Assembly (NCBI GenBank): GCA_031177445.1
Contig: JAPSGP010000230.1
Coordinates: 1 to 5,507 of the forward strand
Source of the DNA: Acidimicrobiia bacterium
GTDB taxonomy: Bacteria > Actinomycetota > Acidimicrobiia > IMCC26256 > JACDBD01
Direction of reading: 5' to 3'
DNA: 5,507 nt
The notes beneath the pieces were generated by a model. It ran no database searches. It had not been told where the DNA came from and saw only the letters and a list, made by a program, of their open reading frames with translations. Shown here one piece after another: positions 1-5,415 of the stretch. The position numbers and the translations under genes are program-made. How positions within the stretch are numbered: the first letter of the stretch is position 1; every line of letters starts with the position of its first letter.

Positions 1-1343
1 CCCGGCCCGGGCTGTCGTGCCGGCTGCGGCGCGCCTTCGAGCGACTGGGGTCGTCGTACGTGAAGCTCGGCCAGATCATCTCGGGTGGGGAGGGGCTGTT
101 CCCCGAAGAGCTCGTCACCGAGTTCCGCAAGCTGCGCGACCAGGTCCCGCCGGAGACGTTCGCCGACGTGCGGGCGGTGGTCGAGCAGGACCTGGGTGCG
201 CCGCTCGAGTCGGTGTTCGCGGAGTTCGCGGAGCAGCCGATCGCGGCAGCGTCGATCGCACAGGTCCACGGGGGCCGGCTCCGCACCGGGGAAGAGGTCG
301 TGGTGAAGGTGCAGCGGCCCGACGTGGCCGCGCTCGTTCGCTCCGACATCGCCGCGATGGCATGGCTCGGGCCCAAGCTCGTCGGCCGGATCCCGGTCGC
401 CGCCCTCGCCAACCCACCCGCCCTGATCGAGCTGTTCGCGGAGACGATCGTCGAGGAGCTCGACTTCCGGCTCGAGGCCGAGAACATGCTCGACATCGCG
501 CACGTGCTCGCGCTCACCGACCAGCGCACCATGGTCGTGCCACGTCCGCACCCGAGCCTGGTCACGAAGCGGGTCCTGGTGATGGAGCGGCTGCGCGGCT
601 TCGCCTTCGATGACGTCGAATCGATGCACGAGGCCGGGATCGACACCAACGAGCTGCTGCGCGCCGGGCTCATCGCATTCCTCGAGGGGGCGATGCTGTT
701 CGGGGTCTTCCACGGCGACCTCCACGGCGGCAACCTCTTCGTCCAGCGCGACGGCCGCACCGCACTCTTGGACTTCGGCATCACCGGACGCCTCGACGAG
801 ACGAGACGAGTCGCCTTCCTCCGGCTGCTCGTGACCGGCACCAGTGGTGACGTGCGCGGGCAGCTCGACGCGCTCCAGGAGCTGGGCGCGTTCCCGCCCG
901 GCACCGATCTCGACGCCGTGATCGAGGACCTCCATCTCGACCAGCCGGTGAAGGACCCCACCCAGATGTCGGCCGAGGAGCTGATCAACGAGATCAGCGA
1001 CATCACCAAGAAGCTGCTCGGCTACGGAGCGCACGCGCCCAAGGAGCTCATGCTGTTCGTGAAGAACCTGATGTTCCTCAACGGCGCGACCGCGACGCTG
1101 GCACCCGACCTCGACATCCTCGCCGAGATCACCAACGTGTACCTCTATTTCGCGCAGCACCACGGCGAGCGCATCATGCGGGAGATCGGCATCGATCCTG
1201 CCCGCGGACGCATCGACATCGACGCGGTCAAGGCCGGGTTCGGGCTCCCGTCCGAGATCGAGAGCCTCACGTTCAGCGAGCTGCAGGAGCGGCGCCAGAC
1301 CATCATCCGGCGCATGCAGTCGCGGCCCCGACGCCGACGCTGA
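1..1343 (+). CDS. ABC1/AarF/UbiB-family atypical kinase (5'-partial)
   Basis: This is an atypical protein-kinase-like ATPase of the ABC1/AarF/UbiB (ADCK) family. Relatives support quinone or lipid metabolism, but the substrate of actinobacterial members is generally unknown. The frame is open to the left edge, and codons from position 3 encode a helix leading into YVKLGQ. The GTG at 60 therefore lies inside the conserved KxGQ motif and is not the start; the true N-terminus is outside the window. Visible motifs in order: KLGQ (63-74), the family's Ala-rich nucleotide loop AAASIAQ (243-263), the ATP-site lysine in VVVKVQRP (Lys codon 306-308), a Glu-rich ELDFRLEAEN helix, the catalytic loop HGDLHGGN (711-734) and the metal-binding DFG (771-779). 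All key kinase residues are present, so it looks active. It ends in an Arg-rich tail (SRPRRRR). No transmembrane hairpin is evident at the C-terminus, unlike E. coli UbiB. A hairpin 8 bp downstream probably ends the transcript. Family assignment is very secure; the role is not. Confidence 0.95.
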   Translation, partial: RPGLSCRLRRAFERLGSSYVKLGQIISGGEGLFPEELVTEFRKLRDQVPPETFADVRAVVEQDLGAPLESVFAEFAEQPIAAASIAQVHGGRLRTGEEVVVKVQRPDVAALVRSDIAAMAWLGPKLVGRIPVAALANPPALIELFAETIVEELDFRLEAENMLDIAHVLALTDQRTMVVPRPHPSLVTKRVLVMERLRGFAFDDVESMHEAGIDTNELLRAGLIAFLEGAMLFGVFHGDLHGGNLFVQRDGRTALLDFGITGRLDETRRVAFLRLLVTGTSGDVRGQLDALQELGAFPPGTDLDAVIEDLHLDQPVKDPTQMSAEELINEISDITKKLLGYGAHAPKELMLFVKNLMFLNGATATLAPDLDILAEITNVYLYFAQHHGERIMREIGIDPARGRIDIDAVKAGFGLPSEIESLTFSELQERRQTIIRRMQSRPRRRR

Positions 1344-1350
1344 CCGAGGC

Positions 1351-1402
1351 GCACTCTGCGTCGTGAACGGGCCTGGGAGGCCGCCTTGCGACGCCAGAGT
1401 GC
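1351..1402 (+). terminator. Bulged hairpin, probable terminator of the kinase gene
   Basis: GCACTCTG-CGTCG (1351-1363) pairs with CGACG-c-CAGAGTGC (1389-1402). This gives 13 base pairs interrupted by one bulged C at 1394. A second small hairpin, GGCCT-ggg-AGGCC (1370-1382), sits inside the 25-nt loop. The structure starts 8 bp after the kinase stop codon. No T-run follows, which is common for intrinsic terminator-like hairpins in GC-rich actinobacteria, so termination is inferred from position and stem strength. A role as a regulatory leader element for the downstream TetR operon is possible but less likely, because the likely promoter lies downstream of it. Confidence 0.6.
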
Positions 1403-1416
1403 AGGCTGCGTCCCGA

Positions 1417-1452
1417 TTCGAACTTTATCGAGCGTTCAAGTAAGCTCGGCGC
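1417..1452 (+). promoter_or_regulatory. Putative leaderless promoter with overlapping dyad operator for the TetR operon
   Basis: No purine-rich Shine-Dalgarno precedes the ATG at 1453. TAAGCT (1441-1446) matches the TANNNT form of an actinobacterial -10 box and ends 6 bp before the ATG, the geometry expected when transcription starts at the start codon. TTCGAA (1417-1422) lies 18 bp upstream as a weak -35 candidate. Between them an imperfect dyad, GAAC-N10-GTTC (1420-1437), spans 18 bp, a usual size for a TetR-family operator. Repressor bound there would block the promoter, which implies autoregulation. This is a by-eye call on short motifs in an AT-richer pocket of an otherwise GC-rich region. 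Confidence 0.4.
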
Positions 1453-2088
1453 ATGCCCGCCCGCGCCCCGGTCGCCACGGCCGACGCAGCCGCTTCGCCG
1501 GCTGCGTCCGAGCCGCCGGTCTCCACCCGGGAGCGGATCGTGGCCACCGCCCTGCGCCTGTTCTCGGAGCGGGGGCCGTCGGCGGTGAGCGTGCGCGACC
1601 TCGCCGAGGCGGCCGACGTCACGGTGCCGGGCCTCTACTACCACTTCGCTTCGAAGGCGGAGCTCATCCAAGCCGTCTATCAAGCTCGCGGGCTCGGCCG
1701 GTCCGTCGACGAGATGACCCCCGACGACATCCCCCGCGCCGGACCGGTCGAAGCCCGCATCACCGAGTACGCCGAGCGCAACTTCGCCCGGCTCTGCGAG
1801 GACGAGGAGTTCCTGCGACTCATGCACCGCGAGGCGGTGCTCGGTGATCCCGACGCCGTGGAAGTCGGGCGCGTCCTGCGCGATCGCTACCACGGTCGCT
1901 GGCGGGCGGTGCTGGCGGGGTCGACCGATCTCGACCCCGACGCCGATCTCGACGCCGCGGTCCACGTCATCTCTTCGTTCGCATGGGGGCTGTTCGTCGA
2001 GTACCTGATCCAGCGCGATCCCAGCGTCGCGTCGCGCATTCACGATCTGGCACGGATGATCGCGCCCTCCCTGCGGCGCGCTCGATGA
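1453..2088 (+). CDS. TetR/AcrR-family transcriptional regulator
   Basis: This 211-aa protein has the usual TetR repressor length. After a low-complexity Ala/Pro-rich leader (residues 1-23) comes the N-terminal DNA-binding domain: the first helix STRERIVATALRLFSERG (24-41), then the helix-turn-helix VRDLAEAADVTVPGLYYHF (47-65) with the signature GLYYHF-SKAEL. The C-terminal helical half (about 75-205) should bind a ligand and dimerise; its sequence does not reveal the ligand. The ATG at 1453 is the only reasonable start in the frame, and the upstream region has a leaderless-type promoter. The stop overlaps the start of a DHA2 exporter (ATGA), a classic repressor-pump pairing. The likely role is therefore ligand-relieved repression of its own operon. 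It could alternatively act on distant genes. Family call is very secure. Confidence 0.95.
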   Translation: MPARAPVATADAAASPAASEPPVSTRERIVATALRLFSERGPSAVSVRDLAEAADVTVPGLYYHFASKAELIQAVYQARGLGRSVDEMTPDDIPRAGPVEARITEYAERNFARLCEDEEFLRLMHREAVLGDPDAVEVGRVLRDRYHGRWRAVLAGSTDLDPDADLDAAVHVISSFAWGLFVEYLIQRDPSVASRIHDLARMIAPSLRRAR

Positions 2089-3758
2089 CCGCGGTCACGA
2101 CTGCGGCAGTCACCCCGTACGCGGCGCGCCTGTCGAAGCGCCGCATCATCCTCACGACCGCCGCCGTCATCAGCGGCATGTTCCTGGCCGCGCTCGACGG
2201 CACGATCGTGTCGACCGCGATGCCGACGATCATCGGCGACCTCCACGGCATCGACGACTACGCCTGGGTGTTCTCGGCCTACCTGCTGGCCGAGATCGCG
2301 ACCATCCCACTGTGGGGCAAGTTCGCCGACATGTACGGGCGCAAGCGCATCTTCCTCGCCGGGATGTTCATCTTCCTGGTCGGCTCCGTCCTCTGCGGCC
2401 AGGCGCACTCGATGACCGAGCTCATCGCGTTCCGCGCCTTTCAGGGACTCGGCGCCGGATGTCTCCTTCCGGTCGCGCAGACGATCTCGGCCGATCTCTT
2501 CACCATCGAGCAGCGAGTGAAGGTGCAAGGCGTGTACGCGGCGGTCTTCGGCTTCGCCTCGATCATCGGGCCGCTCATCGGCGGATTCCTCACCGACAGC
2601 CTCTCGTGGCGCTGGGTCTTCTACGTCAACCTTCCGGTCGGCATCGCCGCCGCCGTCCTCGTGAAGATCGTCATGGTGGAGCCGCTCGAGCACCGCCGCA
2701 AGCACAAGGTCGACTGGGCCGGCATCGTCACCCTGCTCGGCTGGACGTGCCTACTGGTCTTCGCGCTCGAGACCGGCGGCCGCGACTACGCGTGGTCGTC
2801 TCCGGTGATCGTCGGCTCGCTGGTCGGCGCGGCGGTGCTGCTCGGCGGCTTCGTGGTCGCCGAGCTGCGGGCGCGCGAGCCGATCCTCCCGCTCGACCTG
2901 TTTCGCATCCCCGCGCTGCGAGCCTCGGCCGTGCTGACGATCCTGCTCGGCATGACCATGTTCGGGGTGCTCTCGTTCCTCCCGTTGTTCGTGCAGGTGG
3001 TCATCGGCACCGACGCCACGAGCGCGGGACGGGTGCTCACGCCCCTGATGCTGGGGTTCATGGTCTCGTCGGCGCTCGGCGGGCGCTTGCTGCTCCGCAT
3101 CGGGTTCCGGGCGCAGGTCGTGCTCGGCATGGCGCTGGCCCTTCCCGGCCTCTACCTGCTGACCCGGCTCGACGCCGATTCGACCACGCTCGAGATCAGC
3201 CGCGATCTCGTCTTCGTCGGCGTCGGCCTCGGGCTGATGATCCTCGCCTGCACGCTCATGGCGCAGAACTCGGTGTCGCTGCGCCGGATGGGCACCGCCA
3301 CCGGGTTGGTGAACTTCACCCGTCAGCTCGGTGGCGCGCTGGGCGTCGCGGTGGCCGGGTCGGTGATGCTCACCTCGCTCACCAACCGGCTTGCCGACGC
3401 GTTCCCGGACAGCCCCATCCCTGCCAACCAGCTGCTCGCACCGTCGTCGGCGCAACGGATCCCGCCCGGCGCGAAGGAGGCGGTGCGCAACGCCTTCGCC
3501 GGGGCACTGCACCAGGTGTTCCTGACTGCGTTCCTCGTCGGCGTCCTGAGCGCGCTGTGCATCTTCCTGTTGCCACGCGGTCGCGCCATCGCGCTGCGGA
3601 GCCGCGCGCCCGGTTACGCCCCGCCGCCCGACGCGATCGCACCCGATGCCGAGGTGTACGTGGTGGGCGAGCCCGACGAGATCGAGGACTACAGGCCCAA
3701 CGGCCACGGCAACGGCAGCCGACCAAGGAGCGAGCGGCGACGGCCGGTAACTTCATGA
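2085..3758 (+). CDS. DHA2 (EmrB/QacA-like) MFS drug/H+ antiporter
   Basis: This 557-aa inner-membrane exporter belongs to the 14-TM drug:H+ antiporter-2 branch of the major facilitator superfamily. It probably expels toxic or amphipathic compounds using the proton gradient. Visible motifs: D1 in TM1 (ALDGTIVSTAMP, 36-47, with Asp38), motif A in the TM2-3 loop (GKFADMYGRKR, 78-88), motif B (RAFQGLGAG, 117-125), motif C (GFASIIGPLIGG, 156-167) and the DHA2 hallmark WRWVFYVNLPVG (175-186). A large loop (about 434-472) precedes the last TM, as is typical of EmrB/QacA types. The tail after about 500 is polar, Pro/Asp/Arg-rich and probably cytoplasmic. The frame stays open upstream to an ATG at 1983, but that extension lies inside the TetR gene and lacks membrane or family features. 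The start at 2085 overlaps the TetR stop by ATGA, indicating translational coupling. The substrate cannot be read from the sequence; resistance is inferred only. Confidence 0.93.
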   Translation: MTAVTTAAVTPYAARLSKRRIILTTAAVISGMFLAALDGTIVSTAMPTIIGDLHGIDDYAWVFSAYLLAEIATIPLWGKFADMYGRKRIFLAGMFIFLVGSVLCGQAHSMTELIAFRAFQGLGAGCLLPVAQTISADLFTIEQRVKVQGVYAAVFGFASIIGPLIGGFLTDSLSWRWVFYVNLPVGIAAAVLVKIVMVEPLEHRRKHKVDWAGIVTLLGWTCLLVFALETGGRDYAWSSPVIVGSLVGAAVLLGGFVVAELRAREPILPLDLFRIPALRASAVLTILLGMTMFGVLSFLPLFVQVVIGTDATSAGRVLTPLMLGFMVSSALGGRLLLRIGFRAQVVLGMALALPGLYLLTRLDADSTTLEISRDLVFVGVGLGLMILACTLMAQNSVSLRRMGTATGLVNFTRQLGGALGVAVAGSVMLTSLTNRLADAFPDSPIPANQLLAPSSAQRIPPGAKEAVRNAFAGALHQVFLTAFLVGVLSALCIFLLPRGRAIALRSRAPGYAPPPDAIAPDAEVYVVGEPDEIEDYRPNGHGNGSRPRSERRRPVTS

Positions 3759-3759
3759 G

Positions 3760-4596
3760 ATGCCCGAGCTGCCGCAGATGCAGGCGCTGTCCGAGCGGCT
3801 GGCGGCGCGTGTCGGCGGCGCCCGGCTCGTAGGTGTCGAGCCGATCGGGTTCTCCGGGCTCAAGACCTTCGACCCGCCGCCGGAATCGCTCGTCGGCCGC
3901 GCCCTGCAGAGCACAGGCCGGCGCGGGAAGTACCTCATCCTCGACTTCGGTGGGCCGCGACTGCTCGTGCACCTCTCGCAGGCCGGCCGCCTCGACATCG
4001 AGGAACCACCGAAGAAGACGCGCGGCAAGGGCGGCGTCGCGCGGTTCCGCTTCGACAACGGCGTCGCCCTGCTCGTGCGCGAATACGGGACCGAGCGCAA
4101 GGCGGGGTGGTGGGTGCTGGCGCCGGGCGACGACGGCCCGCTCCAGAAGCTCGGCCCCGAGCCCGACTCCGATGCGTTCGCCGAGCTCGTGCTGCGCGGC
4201 GACGACCGCCGGCGGGTGCACACCCTGCTGCGCGACCAGCGGACCGTCTCCGGTGTCGGCCGGGGGCACACCGACGACGCGCTGTGGCTCGCCCAGCTCT
4301 CTCCGTACGCCATGCTGGCGTCGTTGAGCGACGACGAGCGCCGGCGCCTGCTCGACGCGGTCCGCTCGACGATCGCCGACGCCATCGAGCGAGAACGGGA
4401 GCGCACCGGCGGGCTGTCGGAGCCCAAGCTGGGCGACAAGTTCCTCGTGCACGCGCGCTACGGCACGCCCTGCCCGCGCTGCGGCGACACGCTGCGGCGG
4501 GTGTCGTACGAGTCGTACGAGGTCACGTACTGCCCGCAGTGCCAGACCGGCGGCAAGGCCCTGGCCGACCGCCGGCTGTCGCGGCTCGTGAAGTAG
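3760..4596 (+). CDS. Fpg/Nei-family DNA glycosylase, divergent recognition residues
   Basis: This 278-aa base-excision-repair protein has the Fpg/Nei fold: N-terminal catalytic domain, helix-two-turn-helix and C-terminal zinc finger. The start is fixed because the family nucleophile is the N-terminal proline after Met removal; MPELP is present, with catalytic Glu3 and DNA-binding Lys57 (GRRGKY). LGPEP (131-135) matches the domain linker. The zinc finger is intact as Cx2Cx16Cx2C (Cys238, 241, 258, 261). Several recognition positions differ from E. coli Fpg by hand alignment: Gln6 for Glu6, Gln74 for the void-filling Met74, Ala115 for Phe111, Arg168 for the H2TH Asn in GVGN, and Tyr253 for the zinc-finger Arg259. 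A tail of about 17 residues follows the finger. Lyase-type chemistry should be possible, but lesion preference probably is not classical 8-oxoguanine Fpg. The gene starts 1 bp after the exporter stop and has no good ribosome site of its own, so it is probably translated by re-initiation. It should not be named mutM without testing. Confidence 0.9.
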   Translation: MPELPQMQALSERLAARVGGARLVGVEPIGFSGLKTFDPPPESLVGRALQSTGRRGKYLILDFGGPRLLVHLSQAGRLDIEEPPKKTRGKGGVARFRFDNGVALLVREYGTERKAGWWVLAPGDDGPLQKLGPEPDSDAFAELVLRGDDRRRVHTLLRDQRTVSGVGRGHTDDALWLAQLSPYAMLASLSDDERRRLLDAVRSTIADAIERERERTGGLSEPKLGDKFLVHARYGTPCPRCGDTLRRVSYESYEVTYCPQCQTGGKALADRRLSRLVK

Positions 4597-4616
4597 ACGG
4601 CTACTTCCGCGAGTCG
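4582..4616. terminator. Shared hairpin across two convergent stop codons, possible two-way terminator
   Basis: The perfect inverted repeat GAAGTAG-acgg-CTACTTC (4590-4607) contains the TAG stop of the glycosylase gene (4594-4596) and, on the other strand, the TAG stop of the ArsR gene (4601-4603), paired with each other. After a 1x2 internal loop, CTCG (4585-4588) pairs with CGAG (4610-4613). In the plus-strand RNA two more G-C pairs and one G-U extend the stem to 4582-4616. Only 4 bp separate the two genes, so any terminator must overlap coding sequence. No T-run flanks the stem on either strand, so termination is inferred. Confidence 0.5.
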
Positions 4617-4930
4617 AACCGCCGGCGCAGTCGGTCGAGGCGCTCGTCCCACTCGGCGCCGACGGCCATCATCCAGCCAAGTGCGTCCCCGAGCGGCTTC
4701 GGCGTGAGGGCGTAGTGGACCTCCCGGCCTTGCCGTGTCGGTGCGACCAGCCCCGCGCGACTCAGCGATTGCAGGTGCTTGACGACAGCCTGCCGGGTGA
4801 CCGGCATCGTCTCGGCGAGCTCGGTCGCGGTCGCCGCCCGCTGGGCCGCAAGGCGATCGAGCAGCGCTCGGCGGGTGGGATCGGAGAGCGCCTGGAAGAC
4901 AGCGTCCACTCGATCATCTCGCGCGGCCAT
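4601..4930 (-). CDS. ArsR-family winged-helix repressor (cysteine-free)
   Basis: This 109-aa protein is the usual size for the ArsR/SmtB family. The N-terminus VFQALSDPTRRALLDRL (11-27) is the family signature. The winged helix-turn-helix follows: TATELAETMPVTRQAVVKHL (34-53) includes the recognition helix, LSRAGLV leads into the wing, and RQGREVHYAL (67-76) forms it. There are no cysteines at all, so the metal-sensing site of ArsR/CadC types is absent; the inducer is probably not a thiol-bound metal. It is the second gene of a minus-strand pair, starting 6 bp after the SRPBCC stop. ArsR regulators next to AHSA1/SRPBCC genes are a common actinobacterial arrangement, although the repressor often comes first. 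The likely operator is the GTTGCA repeat array ahead of the operon. Family call is secure; the signal sensed is unknown. Confidence 0.93.
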   Translation of the reverse strand: MAARDDRVDAVFQALSDPTRRALLDRLAAQRAATATELAETMPVTRQAVVKHLQSLSRAGLVAPTRQGREVHYALTPKPLGDALGWMMAVGAEWDERLDRLRRRFDSRK

Positions 4931-4936
4931 CGGAGC

Positions 4937-5290
4937 TCAGGCGGCGGCGCGGACCCGGGCACGGGTCGCTCGCGACTCGACGATGCGCAACCGGGAGCCG
5001 GCGTCACTGGGATCGATCGTGATGACGACCGAGGTGGCGACACCAACCTGCGGTCCGGTCAGCGGCCACCAAGTGAACGCGAGCCGCCGTCCCGCCTCGA
5101 CCTCGCGCACCATGGCTCGCCGGACCTCACCGCCGGCGAAGCGGAACGTGCCCGACCCCCCGGGCCGCAGCTCGAGCTCGATCTCGGCATCGAGCCACTC
5201 GCCGAGCCGGTCGCCGTCGGCGACCTGCTCCCACACCTCCTCGGCCGATGCCGGCAGCTCGACCTCCCGCTCGACCCGCTCGTTCTCCAT
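4937..5290 (-). CDS. SRPBCC/AHSA1-like (START superfamily) domain protein
   Basis: This is a small cytoplasmic protein with a helix-grip fold of the SRPBCC superfamily, closest to the AHSA1-like branch. Such proteins hold hydrophobic ligands in a cavity. Features from the chosen start: the opening strand RVEREVELPASAEEVWEQVA (5-24), the DGDRLGEWL helix (26-33), strands through RPGGSGTFRFAGGE (42-55), RRLAFTWWPL (68-77) and a final strand SRLRIVESR (99-107). The start at 5290 is preferred because GGGAG lies 6 bp upstream on the minus strand; ATGs at 5308 and 5335 add residues unlike the family. At 117 aa it is shorter than the usual 140-160 aa, and the long C-terminal helix normally covering the cavity is largely missing: after VESR only about ten residues remain. 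It is cotranscribed with the ArsR gene 6 bp downstream. The ligand is unknown; it may modulate the repressor's signal, but that is speculation. Confidence 0.87.
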   Translation of the reverse strand: MENERVEREVELPASAEEVWEQVADGDRLGEWLDAEIELELRPGGSGTFRFAGGEVRRAMVREVEAGRRLAFTWWPLTGPQVGVATSVVITIDPSDAGSRLRIVESRATRARVRAAA

Positions 5291-5296
5291 CAATCG

Positions 5297-5301
5297 CTCC
5301 C
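5297..5301 (-). promoter_or_regulatory. Ribosome binding site of the SRPBCC gene
   Basis: GGGAG on the minus strand sits 6 bp before the ATG at 5290-5288. It is the best Shine-Dalgarno match near this gene and decides between three in-frame ATGs (5290, 5308, 5335). Confidence 0.6.
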
Positions 5302-5308
5302 GTTGCAT
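5302..5308. promoter_or_regulatory. Isolated GTTGCAT half-site
   Basis: GTTGCAT here is identical to the half-sites at 5343-5349 and 5387-5393. It directly abuts the ribosome binding site of the SRPBCC gene and has no inverted partner at the 11-bp spacing seen in the two dyads, so it may be a weak accessory site for the same regulator. The overlapping GCATGC is self-palindromic. Confidence 0.4.
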
Positions 5309-5331
5309 GCACGCTCGACCCAGAACCTCGC

Positions 5332-5347
5332 GCAACCCCAGGGTTGC
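5332..5347. promoter_or_regulatory. Operator candidate O1, GCAAC-N6-GTTGC dyad
   Basis: GCAACCC-ca-GGGTTGC is a 7-bp-arm inverted repeat centred at 5339.5. Its core, GCAAC-N6-GTTGC, has exactly the same geometry as O2, with half-site centres 11 bp apart, or one helical turn. It lies 42-57 bp upstream of the SRPBCC start. A minus-strand GGATAT (5353-5348), a possible -10-like element, abuts it. The most likely ligand is the ArsR repressor encoded in the same operon (inference). Confidence 0.55.
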
Positions 5348-5375
5348 ATATCCGAGCGCGGCGCGCCAGACTTGT

Positions 5376-5391
5376 GCAACCAGCCAGTTGC
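5376..5391. promoter_or_regulatory. Operator candidate O2, GCAAC-N6-GTTGC dyad
   Basis: TGCAAC-cagcca-GTTGCA (5375-5392) repeats the O1 geometry, with its centre at 5383.5, 44 bp from O1. It sits 24 bp before the probable start of the right-edge gene and is well placed to block that gene's promoter. No convincing -10/-35 pair was found for the plus strand; TTGCAT (5344-5349) inside O1 is a possible -35 element. Confidence 0.55.
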
Positions 5392-5415
5392 ATGGAGGAG
5401 CTTAGAGAGCTCGCG

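Noticed and set aside
795..809. Three tandem GACGA units in the kinase gene
   Set aside because: They encode ordinary family sequence after the DFG motif; three 5-bp units are expected by chance in GC-rich coding DNA.
60..1343. GTG at 60 as the start of the AarF/UbiB kinase
   Set aside because: It falls inside the conserved YVKLGQ motif, and the frame is open and family-like back to the window edge, so the gene is 5'-truncated by the window.
1303..2043. 246-codon minus-strand frame antisense to the TetR gene
   Set aside because: It crosses the terminator and promoter region and has no domain-like pattern; the sense TetR call is unambiguous.
1983..2084. N-terminal extension of the MFS exporter from ATG 1983
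   Set aside because: The extra 34 residues lie within the TetR coding region, are Arg-rich and unlike DHA2 N-termini; ATG 2085 gives a clean ATGA overlap.
2751..3707. 318-codon minus-strand frame antisense to the exporter
   Set aside because: It is low-complexity and His/Arg/Glu-rich, a typical antisense shadow in high-GC DNA, with no family motif or ribosome site.
2312..3832. 506-codon plus-strand frame overlapping the exporter gene
   Set aside because: It is an Arg/Ala/Pro-rich shadow frame of a GC-rich gene, with no recognisable domain, and lies over a clear 14-TM transporter.
5355..5367. GCGCGGCGCGCC-type palindromic run in the divergent region
   Set aside because: It is simple GC-rich self-complementarity unrelated in sequence to the GTTGCA sites; no evidence of function.
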